The notes under the pieces were generated by a model. That model was not told the DNA's origin, made no database searches, and saw only the letters and a list, made by a program, of their open reading frames with translations. This document shows, piece after piece, positions 24,468-35,365 of a stretch of 64,000 nt of DNA. This DNA comes from Cherax quadricarinatus. Lineage: Eukaryota > Arthropoda > Malacostraca > Decapoda > Parastacidae. Both the position numbers and the translations under genes were made by a program. Where the stretch lies: the NCBI RefSeq assembly GCF_038502225.1, contig NC_091298.1, positions 37,941,233-38,005,232 on the forward strand, in the 5' to 3' direction. The stretch's first letter is position 1; each line of letters starts with the position of its first letter.

Positions 24468-26050
24468 CCCTCCATGTATCTTGGCACCCATATGGCTCCA
24501 AGTTCTCCCAATCGATTTCCTTGTGGTTAAAGCCACCCATGATCAGTAGCTTTGCCCTGCACGCATGAGCCCTTCTGGCCACTGCAGCCAGTGTGTCAAC
24601 CATTGCTCTATTGCTCTCATCATACTCTTGCCCTGGCCTTCTGCTTTATTGTGGTGGGTTACACATCACTGCAATTACCACCATGGAACCTCCAGACTGA
24701 AGCATTCTTGCTGCTCCACTGTCTCCTCTCTCTAGCTCATCAAAATTCCATCGGTTTTTGATCAGCAGGTCCACTCCTCCACCCCCCCCTGTTCCCTCTA
24801 TCTTTCCTCAGGATATGATATCCTGTTGGAAAGATGGCATCAGTTATCATACCTGTGATCTTGGTTTCTGTGAGAGCTATGATGTCCGGTAATGACTCTG
24901 ACTTTTTCGTGCCACTCCTCCCACTTATTTGTTATTCCATCAGCGTTTGTGTACCATACCTTCAGTTTCCACTCCAACGCTGTGTTTTGGGGGTCTGTAA
25001 GGGTGGGAGACCTGGTAGTGCACTGTTGGATTCTATAACTGAGTGTTGGGTGGGGGTTGTGAGTATGGATTGTAGTTTGTGTTGGGATGATGTGATAGGT
25101 TGTGGAGTTCTGGGGATGGTTCTGTGTGTGCTTGCTCTTGTTGCTCTGTCCTGCTCTGGTTAGCCTCTGCTGATTCTGTCCTCTTCTCCCTAGCTCCTTA
25201 TGCTTTTGTGTCCTCTCCCTCAGCTGCTGTCATTCTGTTTGTGTTCTGTCTCTGTCTAGGAACACCCTCTTGTATTCTGCAGAGTACTTCAACCATGGTT
25301 TCTCTTGGAGGATCCTGTTCCACACTGTTTCTGTCCTGAAAGTCAGCTTGATCGGTCATTTTCTCCCCTTCTGTTACCCCCCCTATTCTCTGAAAATTTA
25401 GTCTCGTCCATGTCATCTTCACCTGTTTCTGTGATGATGTTCTCAATCTCCTTTCTTTCTGCCTGCCATCTTTCAGTGTGTGTCCTTCCCTCGTTCTCCT
25501 GAAGCTCGTGAATAAACACTGACTTTGCCCTTTCCTCCTCCCATTGTCATTCCCTCTGTGACTCTGGTTCCTGTCTGTCCATAGCCATTTTCTCCCTTAT
25601 TTCTTCCAGTAGCTCTTGGTAGCGTGGTCGTGCCTCTGCATTTGACCCATCACCCTCTCCACCTGCACCTAGCTGCTCTCCCCTTTCACTCCTTGGCCCT
25701 GCTTGGTAAGCTGATATGACCTTAGCATAAGTTATATCTCCTTCCTTTCCATTCGGCTTCCCAGCTTTATTGCTGTGTCTACTCTGGTCAGTACCCCTGT
25801 ACCTCGCTTCAGCCTGTTTACCCCATCTTCTAAGACCTTTATCCTGGCTACTGCAGTTTCGACTTGTGACTCTCAATTCTTCTTCTCCTCCTCCAACCTC
25901 TTTTCCAGTTTCACAGAAAACTCTGTCTCTATTTTTGTAGAAAGCTCTCCTAGTTTTCTCTCGAACTCTTGCTCCATCCTTTTGCACTGCTACTCCATCC
26001 ACTTCTCCCTACTAGAACCATTCTCCTTTGATCCCAGGGTTCTTCGAGTC
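24468..26050 (-). mobile_element. Family A LINE segment: ORF1 and endonuclease start
   Basis: Minus-strand order is ORF1 (26050-25190), intergenic DNA (about 25190-24960) and the beginning of the endonuclease (24960-24468), cut at the MITE-like element. It matches 6920-5800 and 51600-53160. It contributes the clearest ORF1 N-terminus in the window. Confidence 0.7.
25190..26050 (-). pseudogene. Family A ORF1 remnant with coiled-coil region
   Basis: The frame 26002-25547 is rich in charged residues. It contains GKEVGGGEEELRVTSRNCS, KAGKPNGKEGDITYAKVISA and RPRYQELLEEIREKMAMDRQ, consistent with a coiled coil followed by a linker. A second frame (25446-25198) gives LNFQRIGGVTEGEKMTDQ and EEGVPRQRQNTNRMTAAE-like sequence, conserved in other ORF1 copies (52362-52500). 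In two-ORF LINEs such a protein packages the RNA; that is inference here. A frameshift separates the two halves. Confidence 0.55.
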
Positions 26051-26085
26051 CCCACAATTTTTAGGGGAGAGAAGGGAGAGAAGAA

Positions 26086-26245
<160 letters not shown>

Positions 26246-26256
26246 GAGATTATTTT

Positions 26257-28383
26257 CGAACCCCTGACCCTCCTGTACTCCAGTGTCGTCAGGCAGATTT
26301 CCCTTTACCTTTCTTCATAGCACATTCCCCTTAGCTCTGGAACTAACCTTGTTGCAAACCTTTGCACTTTCTCTAATATCTTGACGTGCTTGATCAAGTG
26401 AGGGTTCCAAACAGGTGCTGAATACTCCAGTATGGGCCTGACGTACACGGTGTACAGTGTCTTGAATGAATTCCTTACTAACGTATCGGAACCCTGTTCT
26501 CAGGTTTGCCAGGAGCCCATTTCCTGCAGCTGTTATCTGGTTGATGTGTGCTTCCAGAGACATGCTCGGTGTTATACTCACCCCAAGATCTTTCTCCTTG
26601 AGTGAGGTTTGCAGTCTTTGGCCACCTAGCCTATACTCCGTCTGTGGTCTTCTGTGCCCTTCCCCGATCTTCATGACTGCATTTGGCGGGGTTAAATTCG
26701 ATAAGCCATTTGTTGGACCAAGTATCCAATCTGTCCAGGTCTCTTTGAAGTCCTGCCTGATCCTCATCTGATTTAATTCTCCTCATTAACTTCACATCAT
26801 CTGCAAACAGGAGCACTTCTGAGTCTAACCCTTCCATCATGTCATTCACATATAACAAAAATAGCACTGGTCCTAGGACCGACCCCTGTGGGACCCCGCT
26901 CGTCACAGGTGTCCACTGTGATACCTCTTCACGTACCATGACTCGTTGTTGCCTCCCTGTCAGGTATTCTCTGATCCATTGCAGTGCCCTTCCTGTTATA
27001 TGCACCTGATCCTCAAGCTTCTGCACTAATCTCTTGTGAGGAACTGTGTCAAAGGCCTTCTTGCAGTCCAAGAAAATGCAATCAACCCACCCCTCTCTCT
27101 CGTGTCTTACTTCTGTTACTTTATCATAAAACTCCAGAAGGTTTGTGACACAGGATTTGCCTTTCATGAATCCGTGCTGGTTGGCATTTATATTCTTGTT
27201 CCATTCCAGGTGCTCCACCACTCTCCTCCTGATAATCTTCTCCATAACGTTGCATACTATACACGTCAGTGACATAGGTCTATAGTTTAATGCCTCTTTT
27301 CTGTCTCTTTTTTTAAAAAATGGGAACTACATTTGCCGTCTTCCATACCTCAGGTAGTTGCCTAGTTTCCAGGGATGTGTTGAAGATTGTGGTAAGTGGC
27401 ACACACAGCATATCCGCTCCCTCTCTAAGGACCCATGAAGAGATGTTGTCCGGTCCCATTGCCTTTAAGGTACCGATGTCCCTTTGTAGCTTCTTCACCT
27501 CCTCATTTGTATGTATGTCATCCAACACTTGTAGGTATATTTCTTGCTGATGCCCCCCCTCTGTTCTGTCCCCCCCCAGGCCTTCCTGTCTCCACTGTAA
27601 ATACTTCCCTAAATCTCATGTTGAGCTCCTCACATACCTCTTGATCGTTTCTTGTGAGTTCCCCATCTTCGTTTTCGTACTGTCGCTGGCCTCCTTCCTT
27701 ATCTGTGCATACTCGTTTCTGACTCTTCTAATAATCTCCTTATTTTACTGGGTCCTTTGCCTCCTGTACCTTTTCCATTCTCTGGTGCACTTAGTTTTTC
27801 CCTCCCTACACCTTCGGGTAAACCAAGGACTTGCTTTGGTCTTCCTATTATTTCTGTTGCCCTTGGGAACAAACCTTTCCTCTGCCTCCTTGCACTTTGT
27901 TGTTACATATTCCATCATCTTGTTTGCTGATTTTTCTACCAGTTCTCTGTCCCACTGAAAGTCCTGGAGGAAGTTCCTCATACCTGTGTAGTCCCCCCTT
28001 TTATAGTTTGGCTTTTCCCATTCAATTCCTGTTACCCTCTCCACTTGTAACTCTACTATATAATCAAAACTCAAAGCCACGTGATCGCTAGCTCCAAGGG
28101 GCCTCTCATAAGTGATGTCCTCAATGTCCGGACTGCTCAGGGTGAACACAAGATGCAGTCTTGCTGGCTCATCCTCCCCTCTCTCTTTGGTAGTGTCCCT
28201 GACATGTTGATGCATGAGGTTTTCAAGTACCTCATCCATCATCTTGGCTCTCCATGTTTCGAGAACCCCATGAGGCTCCAGGTTTTCCCTGTCCATCTCC
28301 CTGTGGTTGAAATAGCCCATTACCAGTAACTTTGCTCTGCTCGAGTGAGCTCTTCTTGCCACCTCAGCGAGTGTGTTCGCCAT
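26257..28383 (-). mobile_element. Family A LINE, copy H (endonuclease to RT)
   Basis: It covers the endonuclease C-terminal half, connector and RT. It stops short of the 3' tail at about 26257, where (GA)-rich DNA begins. The 5' end at 28383 abuts the 3' end of the SGNH-type CR1 copy B2. Confidence 0.8.
26315..28383 (-). pseudogene. Family A ORF2 remnant of copy H
   Basis: The open frame 28383-27745 starts at ANTLAEVARRAHSSRAK. It contains GYFNHREMD where GDFN is expected (Asp to Tyr), LGASDHVALSFDYIVELQ with intact SDH, and WFTRRCREGKTKC. RT follows in frames 27528-27313 and 27275-26631: MGPDNISSWVLREGAD, HGFMKGKSCVTNLLEFY, FLDCKKAFDTVPHKR, TSGVPQGSVLGPVLF and FADDVKLMRR. Frameshifts lie at about 27300, 27530-27745 and 26680. 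The changed endonuclease Asp and the frameshifts indicate an inactive copy. Confidence 0.8.
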
Positions 28384-29327
28384 ATACAGAGTCGAAGAAC
28401 AACCTGGGTATTTCTATTATTTATACTTCTTGATATGAAGCCAAGGACTCTGTTAGCTTTATTGCGAACACTAATGCACTGCTGTCTTGGTTTCAGATTA
28501 CTGCTAATCAGAACTCCTAAATCCTTTTCGCAATCAGTAGTATTAAGATCTACACTTTGCATTTGTCTACATTAAACTGCATCTGCCACTTCTCCGACCA
28601 TTGCATCAGTCTATTCAAATCATCTTGGAGTGCACTAATGTCCTCAATAGAATGAATTGGACGACCTATTTTGGTGTCATCAGCAAATTTGCTGATGTCG
28701 CTATTTATTCCCTTATCTATATCGTTTATGTAAATTGTGAACAACAAGGGGCCCAGCACTGACCCCTGTGGAACACCGCTTGTGACGTGCCCCCATTCTG
28801 ATTTCTCCCCATTTATGCAAACTCTTTGCTGCCTATTTGTCAACCACGCCTCTACCAAGAAAAAAAAAAGTCTCATGTGGAACTCTATCGAAAACCTTAC
28901 TGAAGTCCATATACACAATATCATATTCATTACCAAGGCTTATTGGTCTATAGTTCGAAGCTAAGGACCTGTCTCCTGCCTTGTAAATAGGTATTACATT
29001 TGCCATTTTCCACTTATCAGGCACTATGCCAGTTTATGGTGATATGTTGAAAATATTAGCCAAAGGTATGCCAAGTTCCTCTTTACATTCCTTTAACACC
29101 CTTGCAAACAGTTCACCAGGGCCTGGGGATTTGTTAGCTTTTAATTTCTCTATTTGTCTGAAGACCATGTCACTAGCTACCCTAATCGTGCATAGTTTAT
29201 TATCGTCTTGTTCTATGTAATTTATTATTTCTGGAATTTCGCTAGTATCTTCCTGAGTAAAAACTGGGAGGAAGTAAGAATTGAAAATTTCACACATATC
29301 CCTATCACTGTCCAGTCCCTGGACCAA
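28384..29327 (-). pseudogene. ORF2 reverse transcriptase of copy B2
   Basis: Frames in order give FLPVFTQEDTSEIPEIINY, KANKSPGPGELFARVLKE, KMANVIPIYKAGDRSLAS, a fused YMDFSKVFDRVPHE, SGVPQGSVLGPLLF and KFADDTKIGRPIH (catalytic Asp pair in 28676-28687). A deletion near 28935-28945 joins NYRPISL directly to the NEYDIVYMDF block, removing the HGF-type region. An A-run of about ten bases near 28860 shifts the frame. The copy is inactive. Confidence 0.75.
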
Positions 29328-29408
29328 TTATGTACCTCTGTAATCTTTTGACTACCGCCCACAGGATGGGTATGGGGTGCATAATAAACATATTATACTG
29401 CTACTGTC
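29313..29408 (-). mobile_element. Short insertion with 6-bp target duplication in CR1 copy B2
   Basis: ACTGTC occurs at 29307-29312 and again at 29403-29408. The DNA between them has no match in the corresponding part of copy B1 (near 870-890), while CR1 sequence resumes with AGTGATCTGACC. On the minus strand the insert contains TTTATTATGCACCCCATACC and TGTGGGCGGTAGTCAAAAG. It has no coding capacity. It may be a truncated SINE or MITE. Confidence 0.45.
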
Positions 29409-29551
29409 AGTGATCTGACCTGAGCTACTCTTAAGTGAACCTATCTTGTCTCTAATCTTTCTTGTGAATGACCTTAGCCTCATAATTCCTTTTTGCTTTT
29501 TTTATTCTTTTTTTTTTTTAATTTCTCTCTTTAATTGAATATATTGATTTC

Positions 29552-30637
29552 TTAACTGCCCATCCCCTCTTTTGATACGCCTAAAAATGCCTCTCTTTTG
29601 GGACCATTTTTGTTAGATCTAATTTCCCTACTCGGAACAAAAGTTGACTGAACAGCTAGAACTGTGCTCCAAAAAATGTGATACTGGCAACCAACACCAG
29701 CTACCTGATTCATAGTCAGATCATGCCAATTTATTAGCCCACCCAGGTAATTTTTCAGTCCCCTGAAATCGGCCAAGCATAAGTCTGGGACAGAGACTTG
29801 ACTGCAGTTTATTGGGTAATTCCATAATATATTGAAACTAAGTGATTTGTGATCACTTTCCCCAAGCTCATCATTAACCTCAAGATTATTAATTAGTGAA
29901 TCTTTTTTGGAAAGAACCAATTCCAGCAGATTGTTTCCTCTAGTTGGTTCTGTCACAATCGTAAAAAGCAATCAAGAAAGTCACTAGACTCAAGATTTCC
30001 TGTCAAATTGTTCCAATCAATTTGTCTAAAGTTAAAATCCCCTATTAACACACATTTTCATATCTAGATGTCTTATGAATTTCGTCCCATAGCAGCTTAC
30101 TGCACTCCCTTTCAAGGTTTGGGGCCTATATATGACACCCAAAATTAATTTTTCATGCCCCTCGAGAAACTGTAGCCAAACAGATTCTGTGTCCGATGTT
30201 TCTAATCTTATATCATGTCTAACACAACAATTTAAACTATCTCTGACATACATCGCCACTCCACCACCCTTCCTGTTGACCCTATCAGTGTGGAATAGTT
30301 TATAACCCTTTATGCTGCATTCAGAAGGCATTTCTCTATCCTTCAAGTTGAACCAGGTCTCAGTTATAGCAATAATATCTATATTACCTGCACTTGCGAG
30401 TAATCTTAGCTCATCTATCTTATTTCTTAGACTCCTACTATTTGTATAGTAAACCTTAAGGGAGCTAGTCACTCGTTGCCCTCTACTATCTCTCTTTGTT
30501 TGTTGATCAGTTGCTTTGTCTTTATTAGGAACTTTATTTTGAATATTGTCTTTTAAACATATCCCTGAGGTATCCTGGTAATATCTGCTGTTTCCAACAA
30601 TAATACTGCAGCCTGATTGTTTCCCACAAACACCCAT
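29552..30637 (-). pseudogene. ORF2 endonuclease of copy B2
   Basis: The frame 30637-30032 contains VYYTNSRSLRNKIDELRL, DIIAITETWF and RVNRKGGGVAMYVRDSL, the N-terminal blocks of the LINE apurinic-like endonuclease. The frame 29971-29552 contains LLELVLSKKDSLINNLEV and ESDHKSLSFNI with the SDH motif. GDFNF is encoded near 30030-30045 in between. Frameshifts separate the pieces. Confidence 0.7.
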
Positions 30638-30651
30638 ACCTCTATAATCTA

Positions 30652-31572
30652 TCAGTTTAAAGTCCTAGACAAGTCATCAATGACCCCCTCAATCGAATTG
30701 GCTAATGCAACCACTCCAGCCCCAGAGAGATGAACCCCATCCCTTGCATACATATCATGTTTGCCATAGAATTTGTCCCAGTTATCAATGAATGGGATTG
30801 CAAGTTCCTTGCAGTACCTGTCTAGCCAGCAATTTATACCAATTGCCCTAGACATCCATTCATTGCCCACTCCCCTTCTAGGCAAGATGCTACATATGAT
30901 AGGGATCCCTCCCTTAGACCTGACTACTTCTATGGCTGACCTGTACTTATCCAGTAGCTCCTGTCTCCTGCCCTTCCCAATGTCATTTCCACCAGCACTA
31001 AGACAGATAATGGGCTTGTTCCCATTACCTGACTTATATTATCCAAATATTATCCAACCTGCTGACTATGTCACCACACCAGCTCCTGGGAGGCACACTC
31101 TCTGTCTGACTTTTCTATCTCTGTTACAAAAAGCACAGTCCATATATCTTACCTGAGAGTCTCACACAATCAGAATATTCTTACCTTGATCAGTAGGGGA
31201 GTCAGAGGTACCTTTAACCTCACTAACCACTGAAGTACTCTCATCTTGGAGAACAGAGGATCGATTTCCTACCTTCACATCTTCTTTATTAACCCTCCTT
31301 ATCTTCCTTCTTCCTGAACTGTGAACCACTTGCCACTGAAAGTGGCTGCCACTCTCACTGGTGGTAAGCATTTCATCCTTACTAGCACCAACTATTTCAC
31401 ACTCACTGCCAAACACATCTAGGAGAAGCTTCAGCCTTCTATTTTTCTCCTGAAGAAGTAGAACCTCATTCTTCAACACTATAAGCTGAGATTCTAAAAC
31501 ACTACAACAAGCCATGGTGCCTTGGTAACCCCCTACGCTAATACCCAGGCAGCTCAGGACAGGTATGACCAC
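30652..31572 (-). pseudogene. CR1 ORF1: coiled coil plus SGNH hydrolase (copy B2)
   Basis: The N-terminal frame 31572-31162 contains a leucine-rich heptad region (VLESQLIVLKNEVLLLQEKN) and basic KIRRVNKEDVK, ending in GKNILIV just before the expected Ser block. In the SGNH part, the DNA around 31160-30890 is shifted between frames, and the Ser block reads as a stop-containing DSQ. The final frame (30885-30652) has DNWDKFYGKHDMYARDGVHL with the Asp-His pair. Compared with copy B1 it supplies the missing N-terminus but has lost the open hydrolase frame. Confidence 0.65.
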
Positions 31573-31582
31573 ACGTGACCAC

Positions 31583-31619
31583 AGGTTAGTTTAGGTTAGT
31601 TTAGGTTAGGTTAGGTTAG
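31583..31619 (+). repeat. Short interstitial TTAGG tract
   Basis: GGTTAGTTTAGGTTAGTTTA continues as GGTTAGGTTAGGTTAG, about six TTAGG-like units. TTAGG is the usual arthropod telomere repeat. The tract lies just upstream of the 5' end of CR1 copy B2. Confidence 0.7.
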
Positions 31620-31979
31620 ATTGTTGGCTATCAGCAAATGTAACCAATTGCTTTATACCGCAATGCCCCAGAAAAAATGCAAAAGTACGAAATGGCGATG
31701 GAAATCTTTAAAGCTCCAAAAGAAAACAAACTCATCGTAGACGATATAATAATGACGTTTTCATCATTGAATTCAACGTTTTCAACCAAGGTGAAATACT
31801 GACGTTATTTTTGAGTGTATAATAAACTAGCCACTTTGCTTTTGTTTTGTATATAAATATATGCTGACATTCACTCATTATTATTTCAATTCTTTCACTT
31901 CTTTCATACTCCTTTTCCATAATCTTTTGTTCAGTCTTCCCTTGTCTAGATCAATTTTTACAGTAATTTGCTGAGTGTC

Positions 31980-32161
31980 CTGGGTTTAACCCACAGCCAG
32001 GTGGACTGGTGTGGGTCGCACCCTGGGGAATAAGATTGCAGGACCACAATGGAAATAAGACAGACAGTCCTTGATGACGCACTGGCTTTTTTGGGTTATC
32101 CTGGATGGCTAACCCTCCGGTATTAAAAATTCAAACAAAATCTTATCTTACCTTATCTTAC
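31980..32161 (+). mobile_element. SINE-like element with CTTAT tail
   Basis: It contains GACTGGTGTGGGTCGC, shared (one difference) with the tRNA-headed SINE at 42869-43100, then AAATAAGACAGACAGTCCTT and a tail of ATCTTATCTTACCTTATCTT. Only a remnant GGGTTTAACCC of a possible B box remains at the 5' end, so the tRNA head is lost or decayed. Confidence 0.5.
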
Positions 32162-33129
32162 CGTAGTGTTCACTTTCAACTTCCTACATTTACTCCTCCA
32201 GTTGCTTCTGAATCTTCCAAGAAAACTGTCATCAAAAAGTAGCAACTGTTATAACTTCCTCTTCATATCAGATTCATATATCGTCTTGACCTTCACTTTT
32301 TTCTCTACATTGTATCTTTCATATCTTTATGGGAGTTTTACAATATATTCGCGCTCTTTTCTCCTACATAACCTGGTCTGACCTCCAGTCTCCTCATATA
32401 TACACATTTGAAGCCTTCAACAGCCTAATATTGATTCTTTACTTTTGTAAACTATTCGACTGAAGGGAAGAGTTCACAAATCTTATTCACAATAGGTGTA
32501 TAATTTCAAATGTTCTATTTAATCAAGAAATTTGTGAAGAATAAATGACAGAAGGTGATGGCCAAGAAACCAGAGAAAGTCTTTAAAAAAATCTAAACAA
32601 GTAAGTTCCGGAGATGTGAGGGCGGACCAACGAGGAAAATTTACAGGAAGTACGTTGACGACCTAACCGGAAACGTCCATAAAGAAATAATAACAACGTT
32701 GATGATACTTGCAGTTTGAAAGTTTATGTTCTTGTGTAACAAGAGCTAATACAGAAGTTAGTGATGGAAATAAGACAAAGAAATGCTCGTAAGTACTTTA
32801 GCCTCAGGGTGGTCAAGAAATAGAGACTTAAAAGGTGAGGTAAGGACAGATTCACTTATATTCTTCAGAAGAATAACCAAAGGGTTCAATAGGCAGGATA
32901 ATTGTCAAACTGATCGAATATAGTTAGTACATGGAGCCTGAGGTGATAATAAAGACTCCCCCCCACACACACACACAAGCGCACCCCCCCCCCCCCCCCC
33001 CCCGAAACAAAATGGTAGGACGACGGTGCAAGGGTACTGGGGATGGATAGGATGATAAGGAACCAGTGGCAGAAAGGGTCAAAAGCACAATGAAGGAGAG
33101 TGGCTAAACACAAAGAGAGAACAAAAAAG
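32162..33129. other. Stretch without recognised gene; poly-C run
   Basis: Mostly AT-rich DNA with short frames. A C homopolymer of about 18 bases lies at 32986-33003, next to a short (CA)n at 32967-32976. Nothing else is recognised. Confidence 0.55.
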
Positions 33130-33740
33130 AGAGTTACAAGCTGTTTCTGTGGAGGCAAAGGTACAGATCCTGGCTGATGAACTGGAATTTCTGAAGTGTA
33201 ATATAGTAGTGAGAACTGATACAAGCAAGGTACTGGGTGCAGGAACACCAGAGGGCAGTGAGAGGAATAAAGGAGGGGAAGGAGAAAAAGATGCCCTTTG
33301 AGGAAATGATATCAGGCCACTGGAATGCCTGGGAGACAATAAGGGAAACAACCAAGGAGATACTTAAATTGGACTCATAGATATGTAGGGAAACGAAATA
33401 GGAAGAAGAGAGAGAGAGGTGGCTTCTTATTCATGGATTTTATGAGGCAGAAGGGAAGACCTATGAAAAAAGAAGACAGAGGGAGGTAAAAGAGATTGAG
33501 AGCATCATCACGGTGACGATAGATGACATGAAACAACAGACAAATTTTCAGAGATTTGGGTGGTATGCAAGGAAAAAAACCACCAAATCAAATTGACATT
33601 CTAAACGGAAATGGTACAGCATTCCCAAAAATACCAGAGTGTATCTCGACCACGACAGAACACAAAATGAATGAGAACTGAAGAAGAGAGTAGGAAAGTG
33701 CCAAAACCACCCAAAGTGTCCCTCAACCTCTTCCAACCCA
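33130..33740 (+). pseudogene. Family A-type ORF1 fragment
   Basis: In shifting plus-strand frames the DNA encodes LIHGFYEAEGKTYEKRRQRE and EIESIITVT, then NFQRFGWYARKK. This matches the conserved ORF1 block FIHGLQ-EGRTYEERRQ-EIENIIK-NFQRIG of family A. Upstream (33150-33360) a Glu/Lys-rich stretch resembles the coiled coil. No ORF2 follows, so this is an isolated fragment with several stops. Confidence 0.5.
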
Positions 33741-34899
33741 CATCAACCAATGTTGTGCTCCCTGAGAGGGATGCCATGTATATGTTTTGTATATATTGAA
33801 TTTTCATATAATTTTATATTAGAGATGTTTTCATTAAATATCTAAAATGAAAATATCTTGCTTTATATTATTATATTATTAGTTTATATAAATAGGTAGG
33901 ATGTACTTAGTTGCGCTCGGTGATGGAATTATGATAGGCTGGCAGCACCTGTTAATCCCTTGCTCGTTTGTTTCAATCGCTGGGGTAGCTGTTAAGTTAT
34001 GTGATCACACCCAATATTGGGGCTGTTGGGTGTGCTTCAAGTAATTATCTCGCTGTCTTTCTTACGAGTTACATTGTGCATTCTTTCTGGTTGTTGATTC
34101 GTGGTTTGTGTAGAGTACATCTCCGTGGGTGAGACGGGACGTACTATTCGTCTCTCTGTGAAACACTATTTTTGAAGAGATTTGCTGCCGGTACTTGAGA
34201 ATATTATAATTATTGAAGGTATACCTAGATATATACCAAGAAAAGTGTAGGAGCTTGACTCTTTATTTATGTTAAATATTTTAACTTTGCATATATACCT
34301 CTAGGCAACTTTACTAGTAAAGATCTTAAATTTTATTTTATTTTTTTATGTTCATTTAGTTATGATCCTTATTCATGTTCAAAAGCCCTATAGAGTAGCC
34401 TAGATAACTGGACTAGAATATAATCCAACCTCTTGTTACGAAACCAGAAACAGGCCAATGGCTAGAACTTGTTCTGGAGACGTCTGTTTTAGAAGACTTT
34501 TTTTGTAACTTGTTCCAAGGAAAAGGAGATATTCATTAACACTAGCTCTTGCGCAATAAATATTTTGGTATAATTTGTAAAGCAACTTGTTACAAGGTTC
34601 ATAGCTTCTTATAATCACTTTCTTGGTGCGTACTTATTTTCATAATGAACGGTAATGTGAAACAGTTAACAGATACACTGCTTTTGTTGAATTTAAGTAC
34701 TCTGATACTTCAGACGTGTTGGTAAGCAGCCAAATATATAGGTGTGAAATATCAGAAATTACACCTCTGAAACTGTCAATGAACATTAATAAGGGACATG
34801 TTACTTTTTGCTTGCTCAGAGGGTTCTGATTCTGAATCAGATTTTGAAAGTCTAGATAAAATGTTACTGTGATAAATAGTTTTGAAAACCGAAAAGTTT
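33741..34899. other. Stretch without recognised gene
   Basis: AT-rich. Just before the fold-back element, 34814-34880 encodes an acidic run (EGSDSESDFESLDK) that might be a gag N-terminus separated from 35366 by the insertion, but this is uncertain. No LTR could be delimited. Confidence 0.4.
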
Positions 34900-34942
34900 A
34901 AGAATTGAGACACTTATGCAACATATGGAAATCTTTATTGAA

Positions 34943-34976
34943 GAAACGTTTCGCCACACACTGGCTTCATCAGTCC
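34943..34976 (-). ncRNA. Hammerhead-ribozyme-like motif, left arm
   Basis: The minus strand reads GGACTGATGAAGCC, a loop of seven bases, GGC, then GAAACGTTTC. CUGAUGA and GAAAC are the two conserved hammerhead core strands, with a GCC/GGC stem II between them and one extra A. ACGU after GAA could give the very short stem III known from Penelope-associated ribozymes. Stem I pairing is weak by eye. Confidence 0.4.
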
Positions 34977-35284
34977 AAAATAAAGCAGGAAGGTATAAGG
35001 AGCAGAGGAGTTTGAGGTAATCAGATCTGTCAGACACTGCAACATCATGGGATCTTGATACAAAGAATTCTCCAACACTTGCCCAACCTTTGGACGAAGA
35101 CCTACTTACACTAGTGGCAGGTCTCACTGTGATCCCTCCTCCTCCTGCTTCGACTCACCTGACTGCAGTATATAAGCCCTATGCTGTACTTCCTACAAGA
35201 GTGATGGACTGAACACACCGATTCCAGGCTGAGGGACTGATTACCTCAAACTCCTCCGCTTCTTATACCTTCCTGTTTTGTTTT

Positions 35285-35318
35285 GGACTGATGAAGCTAC
35301 TGTGTGGCAAAACGTTTC
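35285..35318 (+). ncRNA. Hammerhead-ribozyme-like motif, right arm
   Basis: This is the same motif as in the left arm with changes: GGACTGATGAAGC, TACTGTGTGGC, AAAACGTTTC. The second core strand reads AAAAC instead of GAAAC, so this copy is probably inactive even if the left one is not. Confidence 0.35.
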
Positions 35319-35365
35319 ATCAATAAAGATTTCCATATGTTGCGTAAGTGTCTCAATTCTTCAAA

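Larger units (their letters stand above)
28384..31575 (-). mobile_element. CR1-like LINE with SGNH ORF1 (copy B2)
   Basis: This is the second copy of the family seen at 1-2757, more complete at its 5' end. Minus-strand order is ORF1 coiled coil (31572-31162), SGNH domain (about 31160-30652), endonuclease (30637-29552) and RT (29327-28384). The 3' end is truncated within the C-terminal domain at 28384. A small insertion lies at 29313-29408. All frames are broken. Confidence 0.8.
34900..35361. mobile_element. Fold-back element with 125-bp inverted repeats
   Basis: The left arm 34900-35024 and the right arm 35237-35361 are reverse complements at about 90 percent identity by eye. Each carries TCTTTATTGAWGAAACGTTT-type sequence and a hammerhead-like motif. 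The 212-bp centre has no coding capacity. It lies between a possible gag fragment and the gag start of the Gypsy-like element. It resembles terminal repeats of Penelope-type or hammerhead-bearing non-autonomous elements more than a cut-and-paste MITE. Confidence 0.6.

Noticed and set aside
31583..31619. True telomere end
   Set aside because: Only about six units, flanked on both sides by long unrelated sequence.
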